22,869 nucleotides of DNA from a virus. A program made the position numbers and the translations under genes. This document shows, piece after piece, positions 1-6,076 of the stretch (position 1 is the stretch's first letter; each line of letters opens with the position of its first letter). The stretch covers positions 1 to 22,869 of IMG/VR virus record IMGVR_UViG_3300030117_003479; one strand, given 5' to 3'. Under the pieces are notes generated by a model, which was not told the origin of the DNA, did not search any database, and saw nothing but the letters and a program-made list of their open reading frames with translations.

Positions 1-801
1 CATATAATTCTGAACAGGTTGCACGCCTTGGAAGTTGCCAGCTATCTGATTCGTACCACTACTTCTACCAAGCGTGGCCTGTATAGGATCAAAACCAGAG
101 CGTGAGCCAGCCATAAAATTTGTAGCAGTCTGTAAAGCTTGACCTAATTGACTGCGCTTCTGATCTAGCCGAGAGCCAAACTGCATAGCGTTTTCTATTG
201 CAGTTAAGTTTCCGCCACCACCCGCTTGACCACGCTGCATATTACGCCGTGCGTTCATGCGCTCAATCTCTGCGCGTTCTCCACCAGAGAGGCCACCCAT
301 GTTTATGCTTCCGAGAAGTTCAGCTACTTTTTGTCTGCCAAGGTCTCTGGATTGCAGCCAAGGTTGGTCAGTTATAGCCAACTGATCCATCGTAGACTCA
401 GCCATGTACGGCCCTTGGAGTCTCATTATATCCAAGTCTGTACCAGCAGCACCTCTACGTGAGATATTATCTACGTCTGCTCCAAGTTGTGCGTATTCAC
501 GGATACCCGGCACGTACCCGGCGGGAAGTCTCTTCGCCTCTTCACTACCTACAAGCTGCTCATAGGCTAGTCTTTGCTGCTGTGGAGCGAACTCTTGTTG
601 TACTCCAAGTTCTGCGGCTGCTGTAGGTCTTAGCTCGTCCCTAATTGCTGCCATTATCTTAGGGTAAGACTCTGCGTAAGCTTCACCCTGCGCTTTACCT
701 ACGTCACCAGCGTCCTTCTCATTTGACTTACCTACGGCATAATTAACACCAAGATTTATTAACGAAGGCACTACGTCTGACCACCCAAATCCATTACCCA
801 T
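1..801 (-). CDS. Putative internal virion/ejection-type structural protein, 3' end beyond the window
   Basis: The frame stays open from an ATG at 801 to the window edge, giving 267 residues with no stop, so the C-terminus is missing. The start is supported by an AAGGA ribosome site about 9 nt upstream and by lying just after the preceding gene. It begins MGNGFGWSDVVPSLINLGV and is then hydrophilic, rich in Ala, Gln, Gly and Arg, with probable helices (around LAYEQLVGSEEAKRL and GGERAEIERMNARRNMQRG) and a GGGG linker near residue 195. I recognise no enzyme motif. It follows the adaptor, nozzle and small head-fibre-like genes, where short-tailed phages often encode ejection or tail-needle proteins; that role is inferred from position and composition. 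The reading frame is clear, the function is not. Confidence 0.75.
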   Translation of the reverse strand, partial: MGNGFGWSDVVPSLINLGVNYAVGKSNEKDAGDVGKAQGEAYAESYPKIMAAIRDELRPTAAAELGVQQEFAPQQQRLAYEQLVGSEEAKRLPAGYVPGIREYAQLGADVDNISRRGAAGTDLDIMRLQGPYMAESTMDQLAITDQPWLQSRDLGRQKVAELLGSINMGGLSGGERAEIERMNARRNMQRGQAGGGGNLTAIENAMQFGSRLDQKRSQLGQALQTATNFMAGSRSGFDPIQATLGRSSGTNQIAGNFQGVQPVQNYM

Positions 802-813
802 AACTCTATTTCC

Positions 814-1056
814 TTATGTTGCCAGCACACCCGCTGTCCTAAGACTTGCGAGAAGTGCATTTATTGTTGTTTGATTATTAGAAGCCGAACTGCCTGAAAC
901 ATCAGACACAGCGGCAGCTTGTTTTACCACGCCATAAGTTGATCCCGTAGCCGCCGGTACGGTAAGCCCTGCTAACCACGTATCAAAATCATCCTTACTG
1001 GTGAACAGCGTCACCTTATCCGACTTCGTTACTGAACTGTTTATTGCTACTGACAT
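814..1056 (-). CDS. Small head-fibre-like protein (phi29 gp8.5-type motif)
   Basis: This 80-residue protein has an N-terminal part (VTLFTSKDDFDTWLAGL) and a C-terminal part reading STYGVVKQAAAVSDVS followed by NALLASLRTAGVLAT. The pattern 'GVVKQA-A-AVxDxxG ... NALLAxLRxAG' is typical of the short module found in phage head fibre proteins related to phi29 gp8.5 (Phage_fiber_2 family). Members often appear as a domain or a small separate virion protein that probably trimerises. The start lies 1 nt after the stop of the nozzle gene, so translation is likely coupled. No signal peptide or membrane segment is visible. The coding call is strong; the assignment comes from recalled sequence resemblance, and whether it decorates the head or the tail cannot be told. 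Confidence 0.8.
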   Translation of the reverse strand: MSVAINSSVTKSDKVTLFTSKDDFDTWLAGLTVPAATGSTYGVVKQAAAVSDVSGSSASNNQTTINALLASLRTAGVLAT

Positions 1057-1057
1057 A

Positions 1058-3439
1058 TCATGCTGAGTATGCTTGGTTAATAAGTGACGACTTTAACGTC
1101 ACATCTTTAGCCTCAAGCCTTAACTGCGAAAGCTTGGGAGACCCTTGTAAATAAATTCTGTACTTAACCTTCCAACCCTGCTCGCTGGCTTGCCAGTTAA
1201 AAGCTAGGTTAGCGTGGGTGTTTATATCAAACTCCGCAGGAAAAACCACAGGAAATCTTACGCCTGACTGTATCAAAGGCAAGCCTCTGGTTTTTAACCC
1301 GCCATGCGTTGCGTCAGTTCTGCTATCATCTACAAACTGACTGACTGCAACAAAACCTGCATTACGACCTTCATCATTATCAGACACAGCAGCGTTAGAC
1401 AGAATACCCGCAACCTTGGTAGAACTATTTTTCAATGACCTACCTACCTGCCCGTCTGTTGCGAACTCCTTATAAACAAGCGTAGCACCGCTGTCAAAAA
1501 ACAAGGTTGTATTATGTACAGGAAGGTTATCGTCTGTTACAGCCGTACTACCTTCCTTAAAATTGTCTACAGTTATGTATAAGCCTGTGGGAGAAGTGCT
1601 GAGTAGTTCTGTTGTTGCTGTTGAAGGGTATACTCCAGGCGGGTATCCGCTGGCGTTGTTTATCTTAAACGAGTGGAACACCTCAAAAGGCTTATTGAAC
1701 ATGAGGTTCAAGTTTGACGGCTTGAGTTCTATCTTTGGTTCCGCCGAACAGTAAGCTTTTGTATCCACGCGAGACATGGCGAACTCATTGCTGCCGTACA
1801 AATGCTTAACCCAAAAAGTCTTACTACTAGGATCATCTGTAATAGCGAACAAGTCTTGATTGCCAGCCGTAGTAGTTCCTACAGCCATATCTCTTATCGG
1901 AGTACAGTATGTATTTGCGTCAAAGACATCTATCGTCCCTGCGTTACCGTCTCCCCACGTAACTCCTGTGCTACTAACTTCCTGACGATCAAGGCTTACA
2001 AACTTTTTTGTAGCCATGTCATAAACTATCGTCAGGTATTGTTCTGGTAAGTTCGTAAGTACGTGAAACAAAGCGTAGCCATCATGAACTACTGCACATT
2101 GAAATGTTCCATCCTGTACAACGCCCTCAAATATATCGGAAATAGGACGAGAAAATATATCATTACGTGCTATGGTTTCAGATTGCTGCACAGCATTAAA
2201 CGATCTTATGCCATGCTTGTCTATAAAAGCTGAGTCACCCAACAGGTCAAGATAAGCGTTCTGATTTACTGGGCCTGTTGAAAACAGAAACTTTTTCGTA
2301 AATGTAGGCTCTCCAAATATCGTGTTTACCCTATCTGGTTTTACCGCATAACTGGAATTTGCCGCACCCACAAACAACTCATCAGTATTCATGGAGCGCA
2401 AACACGTAATTGGATCGTTGCTTATTGTATAAGCTACAGCTTCAACTCCCCCGCTAGACTCTGCTGCGTGTATCTTATTACCGTTGTTATCTAGGGGAAC
2501 CATGAAGTCCAGAGGACGACCGCTAACACTATGGTAAAGCTTTGTTCCGTCAGCAGAAGCTATATAAAGCTTGCCGCCGTGAAATGCCATCTGCTTACCC
2601 ACCGGCACGTACTCACGAAAACCCAGTATACCAACTTCATCATCTGCCACGCTACCTACCAGCGTACCTGCAAGCGCAGTATCTCCGGCAGAATTCGTGT
2701 CACTAACGGTAAGCGTGGCTCCCCCGCTAAACTTAATAACAGAACCAGCGTTAATCTGTACCGGTGTTGCATCAACAGTATACGTAGAAGTACCTGCGCT
2801 ATAACCACCAGCGTTGTTTATGGTAACGTAGTAATTCTGCCATTGGTCATAGCCCATAAGCTGACGACAAGTAACACTTCCGTCTGCTGCGATCTCAATT
2901 AAGTTGGGCCTGTTCGTACCGTCCTGTACAACAATACCGGCTGCTGTTGGTGGTATTCGCTTTGTGTAATCCGACTTACCACCTGCGCTTGCATTATCCG
3001 AAGAAGCAGCGGCTGCTGCAAAATTATCATAAGACGGCGGAACAACTGCTGTGTACACAAACTCTGCACTTGCAGAAAGTTGTATCGTACCTGTTGTGGT
3101 TGTTACCCCGTTTGAATATGCAGCAGGTTTCGTGTGAGTGCTGGATGTAGTCCATACGGTAGAAAACGTGCTGCTGTCTTTGCCTTTCTTTAGGCATACG
3201 CCGTCCACAAAAACAAAAAACCAAGGATCTACAAAAATAATTCCTTGGATTTTTGGATCAGTTGCACTGTAACCTCCAAGTGTCGGCGTAGTATCAAAAG
3301 CTTTCGCTTTCTTCACGCACTCCAAAGCGTCATGACGATTCCTTATGTTATACGCAAGTCCATACTCATTAGTGCCAAGCCTAGTGTCATCGACACCAAG
3401 GTTCATGCCACCTGAAAATGACTGTTGTATAAAATCCAT
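1058..3439 (-). CDS. Tail nozzle-like virion protein
   Basis: This 793-residue protein begins MDFIQQSFSGGMNLGVDDTR, with the 'F-x-GG-M-N' opening and a following YNIRNRHDALECVKK segment that are typical of short-tail nozzle/tubular proteins, which start with a line such as 'GG-x-N-x-x-x-D...N-x-x-x-R-x-G-x-L'. The rest is β-rich (repeated aromatic β-strands such as GIIFVDPWFFVFVDGV) and fits a propeller-like nozzle. A Gly/Thr-rich stretch (about residues 215-265) looks like an inserted β module. The gene starts in a TAATG overlap with the adaptor gene, and in short-tailed phages adaptor and nozzle stack beneath the portal. Function is inferred from N-terminal pattern, size and position; no catalytic motif is seen. 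A tail-fibre or receptor-binding protein is the main alternative. Confidence 0.75.
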   Translation of the reverse strand: MDFIQQSFSGGMNLGVDDTRLGTNEYGLAYNIRNRHDALECVKKAKAFDTTPTLGGYSATDPKIQGIIFVDPWFFVFVDGVCLKKGKDSSTFSTVWTTSSTHTKPAAYSNGVTTTTGTIQLSASAEFVYTAVVPPSYDNFAAAAASSDNASAGGKSDYTKRIPPTAAGIVVQDGTNRPNLIEIAADGSVTCRQLMGYDQWQNYYVTINNAGGYSAGTSTYTVDATPVQINAGSVIKFSGGATLTVSDTNSAGDTALAGTLVGSVADDEVGILGFREYVPVGKQMAFHGGKLYIASADGTKLYHSVSGRPLDFMVPLDNNGNKIHAAESSGGVEAVAYTISNDPITCLRSMNTDELFVGAANSSYAVKPDRVNTIFGEPTFTKKFLFSTGPVNQNAYLDLLGDSAFIDKHGIRSFNAVQQSETIARNDIFSRPISDIFEGVVQDGTFQCAVVHDGYALFHVLTNLPEQYLTIVYDMATKKFVSLDRQEVSSTGVTWGDGNAGTIDVFDANTYCTPIRDMAVGTTTAGNQDLFAITDDPSSKTFWVKHLYGSNEFAMSRVDTKAYCSAEPKIELKPSNLNLMFNKPFEVFHSFKINNASGYPPGVYPSTATTELLSTSPTGLYITVDNFKEGSTAVTDDNLPVHNTTLFFDSGATLVYKEFATDGQVGRSLKNSSTKVAGILSNAAVSDNDEGRNAGFVAVSQFVDDSRTDATHGGLKTRGLPLIQSGVRFPVVFPAEFDINTHANLAFNWQASEQGWKVKYRIYLQGSPKLSQLRLEAKDVTLKSSLINQAYSA

Positions 3440-4407
3440 TAGTAAATTCCAACTGCTCTAGATGATTTTGTATACTTGTTAAGTAGGGATACAGAAAGTT
3501 TGTCGTGAGGATGCTTGTCAAACTTGACTTTTTGTAACTGTCCGCGCTCAAGATCGGCGTTACGTCGGCCAAGACTACGCGAGGCTTTCTGGTCGTATAT
3601 ACGAGCCTCCTCCATCTTGCCTTGTTCCTCCAAGAATAACTGCATAACCTTGTTTATTAAGATATTGTCGTATCCGTCAGCCGGAAACTCGTCGCTATCT
3701 TTGCTAAGGTAAGGAAGCTTTTTCTTATATAGAACCTCAAGCGTATGCTCGTCATCCTGCGTTGCCGTAGATTCCCAAGGGTACTCACTAACATCACAGA
3801 TAAGATAGCGAGATTCTTTCTCGTTATTTGGAATAACCGCAAGCACGGTATCATCAGACTGCTTTATGCTAATATCATACGTACAAACATCAGACTTTAT
3901 AACAGACTCTATAGACGTAAACGTAGTTGAAAAGGTGTTACTTGTTCCATCCATCTCAACTTCTTCTACAAACCTTGAAGCATCAGAGCGCGTACCAACA
4001 ACGGTCAAGGTTATCTCAGGCATAGCTTGTGTAGCTGTAGCTTTTATTCCTGAGTAACTTGTTGGTGTTACCTTGAAAGGTTCGTAGCCACGCACTCGCC
4101 AAGTTCTGTCGTCCTGTTCTACGTTATTCCGAGAGTAGCGTTCTGTGAGGTTTGTGAGAACCCAAGGATACTGACTTTCTTTTTCCCGCATAGCTCGTAT
4201 TGAGCTTACATTACTTGGCAGAGCTATTGTCTTGTCACCTTGAACATAGAACGAGTCCTCGGTAAGACTGCCTACCATATCAGACTCCTCGTAGAGTTCT
4301 TGGGCTGCTTCGTTAAGGTAGTCCAGCATTATAGAACGCTGGTGATTATCGTTAGGATTTATTCCCAGCTTCTTCCCGACCCTATCCAGTATATATTCTA
4401 CACTCAT
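3439..4407 (-). CDS. Head-tail adaptor (connector) protein, tail tubular A/P22 gp4-like
   Basis: This 322-residue protein opens with MSVEYILDRVGKKLGINPN and then HQRSIMLDYLNEAAQELYEE. The arrangement of a helix, a short loop and 'LxYLNEAAxELYxxSD' is typical of podoviral adaptors that bind the portal and seal the packaged head. It continues with a β-rich part (FYVQGDKTIALPSNVSSIRAM) and a C-terminal helical part (NILINKVMQLFLEEQGKMEEARIYDQKA) with basic residues near the end. Its start overlaps the stop of the 42-residue gene (ATGA) and its stop overlaps the nozzle start (TAATG), so it lies in a coupled operon. The call rests on the motif plus adjacency to the nozzle; it is separated from the portal gene by the fibre and lysis genes. 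Confidence 0.8.
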   Translation of the reverse strand: MSVEYILDRVGKKLGINPNDNHQRSIMLDYLNEAAQELYEESDMVGSLTEDSFYVQGDKTIALPSNVSSIRAMREKESQYPWVLTNLTERYSRNNVEQDDRTWRVRGYEPFKVTPTSYSGIKATATQAMPEITLTVVGTRSDASRFVEEVEMDGTSNTFSTTFTSIESVIKSDVCTYDISIKQSDDTVLAVIPNNEKESRYLICDVSEYPWESTATQDDEHTLEVLYKKKLPYLSKDSDEFPADGYDNILINKVMQLFLEEQGKMEEARIYDQKASRSLGRRNADLERGQLQKVKFDKHPHDKLSVSLLNKYTKSSRAVGIY

Positions 4408-4532
4408 CTTGCTGTAACTGAACTTTTTGTAGGCTTAGTACGAACAGTAACTGCGTTAACAGAACTTTTAGTACGTGCTGTGACTGCACTTACCGTAGGT
4501 TTTGTTCTGGGAGTTACTGCTGTAGTTGCCAT
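4404..4532 (-). CDS. 42-residue peptide made of 11-residue repeats
   Basis: The ATG at 4532 shares a base with the stop of the o-spanin-like gene (TAATG), and the stop overlaps the adaptor start (ATGA), so this short frame sits exactly in the operon chain. The product is basic and almost wholly repetitive: AVTPRTKPTVS, AVTARTKSSVN, AVTVRTKPTKS, then SVTAR, following a short MATT leader. That is close to four copies of A/S-V-T-x-R-T-K plus four variable residues, with no acidic residue. I do not recognise the family from a named domain. It could be a virion minor component or nucleic-acid-binding peptide, but no function is shown by the sequence. The perfect junctions and repeat conservation at protein level support it being translated. 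Confidence 0.75.
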   Translation of the reverse strand: MATTAVTPRTKPTVSAVTARTKSSVNAVTVRTKPTKSSVTAR

Positions 4533-4726
4533 TAGTTACCTCTTTCTAACTCATACTCAAGGCGTGCTATCGTTCTCATCGCTTGTCGTGTGAAGTCCGG
4601 TGCGTGAAACGCCGCTCTCGGAAACTGCGGGTGTGCCGTCAGTTCCTTGACGTTCTCGTACTTCGGCGTCGTCTGGCAACCCGTGGATACGCATAGCGTT
4701 ATCAATATGAGTAAGCTTGTCCTCAT
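4532..4726 (-). CDS. Putative o-spanin-like (Rz1-type) outer-membrane lipoprotein
   Basis: The 64-residue product starts MRTSLLILITLCVSTGC: a short charged N-terminus, a hydrophobic core and a lipobox-like STGC, giving a mature lipoprotein starting at Cys17 and followed by QTTPKYENVKELTAHPQFPR. The frame is open further upstream (to 4813), but the internal ATG at 4726 gives a clean signal peptide and has AGAGG just before it, so I use it. Most of the gene lies out of frame inside the neighbouring ORF 4557-4835, the arrangement typical of Rz/Rz1 spanins, where an outer-membrane lipoprotein meets an inner-membrane partner to fuse the envelope at lysis. The residue at -3 of the lipobox (Ser) is not ideal. 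Lipoprotein: likely; spanin: inferred from architecture. Confidence 0.7.
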   Translation of the reverse strand: MRTSLLILITLCVSTGCQTTPKYENVKELTAHPQFPRAAFHAPDFTRQAMRTIARLEYELERGN

Positions 4727-4835
4727 ACCTCTGTGCTGCGTTTGCTTCTCTGACTGCATTTGATACTTGCACAAAAAACCTTTCCAAAGCAGGAAAGGCT
4801 TTGAACAACGCAAGTATGGCCTTAATTAGACCCAC
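4557..4835 (-). CDS. Putative i-spanin-like partner, 92 residues
   Basis: The frame begins with GTG at 4835, inside the 3' end of the preceding membrane-protein gene (14-nt overlap), with a weak AAAGAG ribosome site upstream. The N-terminus GLIKAILALFKAFPALERFF is hydrophobic but has two lysines, so it may be an amphipathic or signal-anchor helix and not an ordinary transmembrane segment. A charged, probably helical part follows (VREANAAQRYEDKLTHIDNAMR) and the last 40 residues are polar and probably disordered; that tail is where the lipoprotein gene overlaps in another frame. Rz-type i-spanins have an N-terminal anchor and a periplasmic coiled coil, which this resembles only loosely. The overlap with a lipoprotein gene is the main support. 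A small amphipathic lysis effector is an alternative. Confidence 0.6.
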   Translation of the reverse strand: MGLIKAILALFKAFPALERFFVQVSNAVREANAAQRYEDKLTHIDNAMRIHGLPDDAEVRERQGTDGTPAVSESGVSRTGLHTTSDENDSTP

Positions 4836-4995
4836 TTGTGTCGCTCTTTACACCTTTCCGTAGAAACACGGCAAGCAACGATGTAACAACAATGTTTATC
4901 ATCGTACCCATTTCCATGTCTCCAGAGAAGTACGCACCTACAGCCGCGAGAATACCACCGGCTGCCGTCATGTATGTCTTTTTACCTGATAACAT
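4822..4995 (-). CDS. 57-residue membrane protein, possible holin-like
   Basis: The ATG at 4995 directly follows the stop of the 44-residue gene (TAA-ATG with no gap), and the stop lies 14 nt inside the next gene. The product reads MLSGKKTYMTAAGGILAAVG, then a short acidic loop (GDMEM) and a second hydrophobic stretch (INIVVTSLLAVFL) followed by a basic/polar tail. This gives one or two short membrane segments with a positive tail, as in small phage holins and holin-like proteins. Two segments of about 13-15 residues are short for classical transmembrane helices, so topology is uncertain. Small proteins starting 'xxGKKTYxTAAG' are familiar from lysis regions of aquatic phages, but no function can be proven here. 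Confidence 0.7.
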   Translation of the reverse strand: MLSGKKTYMTAAGGILAAVGAYFSGDMEMGTMINIVVTSLLAVFLRKGVKSDTSGSN

Positions 4996-5130
4996 TTAAC
5001 GTCTCTTTCGTTTTGCCATAGCTGTTTTAACAGCTTTCTTGGCGGTTCTTTTGGCTGCCGCATTAGCAGCTCTACCCGTTTTCGGTGGTCTACCCACTTT
5101 ACTTCCGTATGTTCCTTTTCCGTAAGGCAT
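4996..5130 (-). CDS. 44-residue highly basic peptide with GRPPK motif
   Basis: This frame runs from ATG at 5130 to a TAA that abuts the next start. The product is MPYGKGTYGSKVGRPPKTGR followed by an Ala/Lys/Arg tail (AANAAAKRTAKKAVKTAMAK, then RKRR). It has about 15 Lys/Arg and no Asp or Glu. GRPPK resembles the core of AT-hook DNA-binding peptides, and the Ala-Lys tail resembles histone H1 or bacterial nucleoid-associated tails. I infer a nucleic-acid- or membrane-binding peptide, perhaps packaged with or condensing DNA, but nothing proves this. The lack of a strong ribosome site (AGAAAG about 7 nt upstream) is the main doubt; the exact abutment with the following gene supports translation. 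Confidence 0.7.
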   Translation of the reverse strand: MPYGKGTYGSKVGRPPKTGRAANAAAKRTAKKAVKTAMAKRKRR

Positions 5131-5146
5131 AGTATTGCTTTCTGTT

Positions 5147-5305
5147 TTACTTATTACCGTTCTTCAAAAGTTGTCGTATCTTCAAACTTATGTAGACTAA
5201 ACTTGCAACAGATATAGCCACCTTGAGAACAAGGTCTATCTCAACCATCCAGTTACCCAAACCTGTAGCACTAGCGATTGCAACTTTAAGATCATCCAAA
5301 TTCAT
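5147..5305 (-). CDS. 52-residue single-span membrane protein
   Basis: The ATG at 5305 overlaps the stop of the upstream lipoprotein gene (ATGA). The product is MNLDDLKVAIASATGLGNWM, then VEIDLVLKVAISVASLVYIS, then LKIRQLLKNGNK. The middle forms one clear hydrophobic span (about residues 24-41) with an amphipathic N-terminus and a basic C-terminus, which by the positive-inside rule would face the cytoplasm. Such small one-span proteins between lipoprotein and spanin genes are candidates for a holin, pinholin or antiholin. No domain name can be assigned from sequence alone. It is one of two tiny membrane proteins in this cassette, which would suit a holin/antiholin pair; this is inference. Confidence 0.7.
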   Translation of the reverse strand: MNLDDLKVAIASATGLGNWMVEIDLVLKVAISVASLVYISLKIRQLLKNGNK

Positions 5306-5454
5306 TCACTCTTTTCGCCTTGGTATTCTATATCAAAGAAAGGCGTGTCTACTTCCAAAGAACCCGGCAAAGACTTACAGCCACTTGCCATCACGACAAT
5401 AAAGACCAACGCTCCTATGAAAATTCCTAGTGTTATTTTATCAGTCCTGTTCAT
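5302..5454 (-). CDS. Small lipoprotein, 50 residues
   Basis: The frame from ATG 5454 to TGA 5302 sits inside a chain of overlaps: it starts within the 3' end of the MscS-like gene (14 nt) and ends in an ATGA overlap. The product begins MNRTDKITLGIFIGALVFIV and continues VMASGC, a lipoprotein signal peptide with a lipobox-like ASGC at Cys26. The mature part is only 25 residues (CKSLPGSLEVDTPFFDIEYQ, then GEKSE) and ends acidic. The size is like that of an Rz1-type o-spanin, but the mature region lacks the usual Pro richness. It is the second lipoprotein of this small cassette. Target membrane and role are not shown; it may act as an alternative spanin subunit or an accessory of the MscS-like gene it overlaps. 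Confidence 0.75.
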   Translation of the reverse strand: MNRTDKITLGIFIGALVFIVVMASGCKSLPGSLEVDTPFFDIEYQGEKSE

Positions 5455-5836
5455 CTTCTACCAGCTCCACTTTCATTACGCCAACTTCGTCACCTTTCGG
5501 CAAGTAGGCTTCACCGCCATTGACAGGCAGCCTTTTCTCTACAATAAGAGCCTTTAACTGTTCGTTAGGTACAATCATTTTTGTCTGCCTATCAGTCATA
5601 AAAAAAGTAGTAGAGGTCAAGCCGAGTCGTATAACCCGTGCTTGCCTCCCACTAATGTAGAGAATTTCGTCATTCTCAAAACTACTGCCCCAATAGATTA
5701 GTAAACCTTGGGCAAAGTTAAACAAGATGTCCTTGAACAGCAGCGCACAAAACGCAGCAACAATCATCCACCCATAATGGCCGATTGCTTGTTCTGCTAC
5801 GCGATCAAGTGCTGCATGATCTAGGACATTAGTCAT
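5441..5836 (-). CDS. Miniature MscS-like channel protein
   Basis: This 131-residue protein has a hydrophobic segment at about 22-34, then FKDILFNFAQGLLIYWGSSF and DEILYISGRQARVIRLGL, followed by TSTTFFMTDRQTKMIVPNEQ. This lines up in order with the pore helix and β domain of MscS mechanosensitive channels as I remember E. coli MscS: the 'SLSNLAAG' pore helix, 'F--GE', the 'G--G-V--I---ST' strand pair, and the signature 'IPN' before the next strand. The outer sensor helices and most of the C-terminal cage are missing; full MscS is about twice as long. It would sit in the inner membrane as an oligomer. It overlaps the 80-residue gene upstream and the lipoprotein gene downstream, so it belongs to the lysis/envelope cassette. 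MscS-like fold: fairly sure; channel activity: inferred. Confidence 0.75.
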   Translation of the reverse strand: MTNVLDHAALDRVAEQAIGHYGWMIVAAFCALLFKDILFNFAQGLLIYWGSSFENDEILYISGRQARVIRLGLTSTTFFMTDRQTKMIVPNEQLKALIVEKRLPVNGGEAYLPKGDEVGVMKVELVEDEQD

Positions 5837-6071
5837 TAACTGCTTTGTCTACTGTATCTTCTTTTTCTTCTAGCGACTGATTCAACAAACCCATGAAGTG
5901 ATTTCTCGCTCCAAGTGTTTGTTCCAAACTGAAGTTAATCTGACTCGCTTTGCGGTCAAGATCACTTACATGGTTTATTAGCGTGACTTGCTGTGGAGTC
6001 AAGTCTGCTACGTTGTGTTCTTCCCCGTTAATGATAACGGTTTCCTTCTTCTCTGGATTTTCTGAGTCCAT
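5829..6071 (-). CDS. 80-residue hydrophilic protein, possibly DUF6447-like
   Basis: The ATG at 6071 has a good AAAGGA ribosome site 8 nt upstream and lies 5 nt after the fibre stop; the gene ends 8 nt inside the MscS-like gene. The product starts MDSENPEKKETVIINGEEHN, then has VADLTPQQVTLINHVSDLDR and a helical part with SLEQTLGARNHFMGLLNQSL. The layout 'short β, D/E-L-T-x-x-x, helix with DLDRK, helix with x-ARNxF' resembles the small phage proteins annotated as DUF6447, which have no known function; I give this from memory with modest confidence. It is probably two helices packed as a hairpin or coiled coil. The place right after the fibre gene would fit a fibre-assembly helper, but no evidence points to a partner. 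Confidence 0.75.
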   Translation of the reverse strand: MDSENPEKKETVIINGEEHNVADLTPQQVTLINHVSDLDRKASQINFSLEQTLGARNHFMGLLNQSLEEKEDTVDKAVND

Positions 6072-6076
6072 AAAAA

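Noticed and set aside
4727-4813. N-terminal extension of the o-spanin-like frame to ATG 4813
   Set aside because: The extra 29 residues would place a charged stretch before the signal peptide; the inner ATG at 4726 gives a normal lipoprotein signal.
5147-5305. Assigning a definite holin gene
   Set aside because: Two small membrane proteins (this and 4822-4995) and the MscS-like protein are all candidates; the sequence does not decide which forms the hole.
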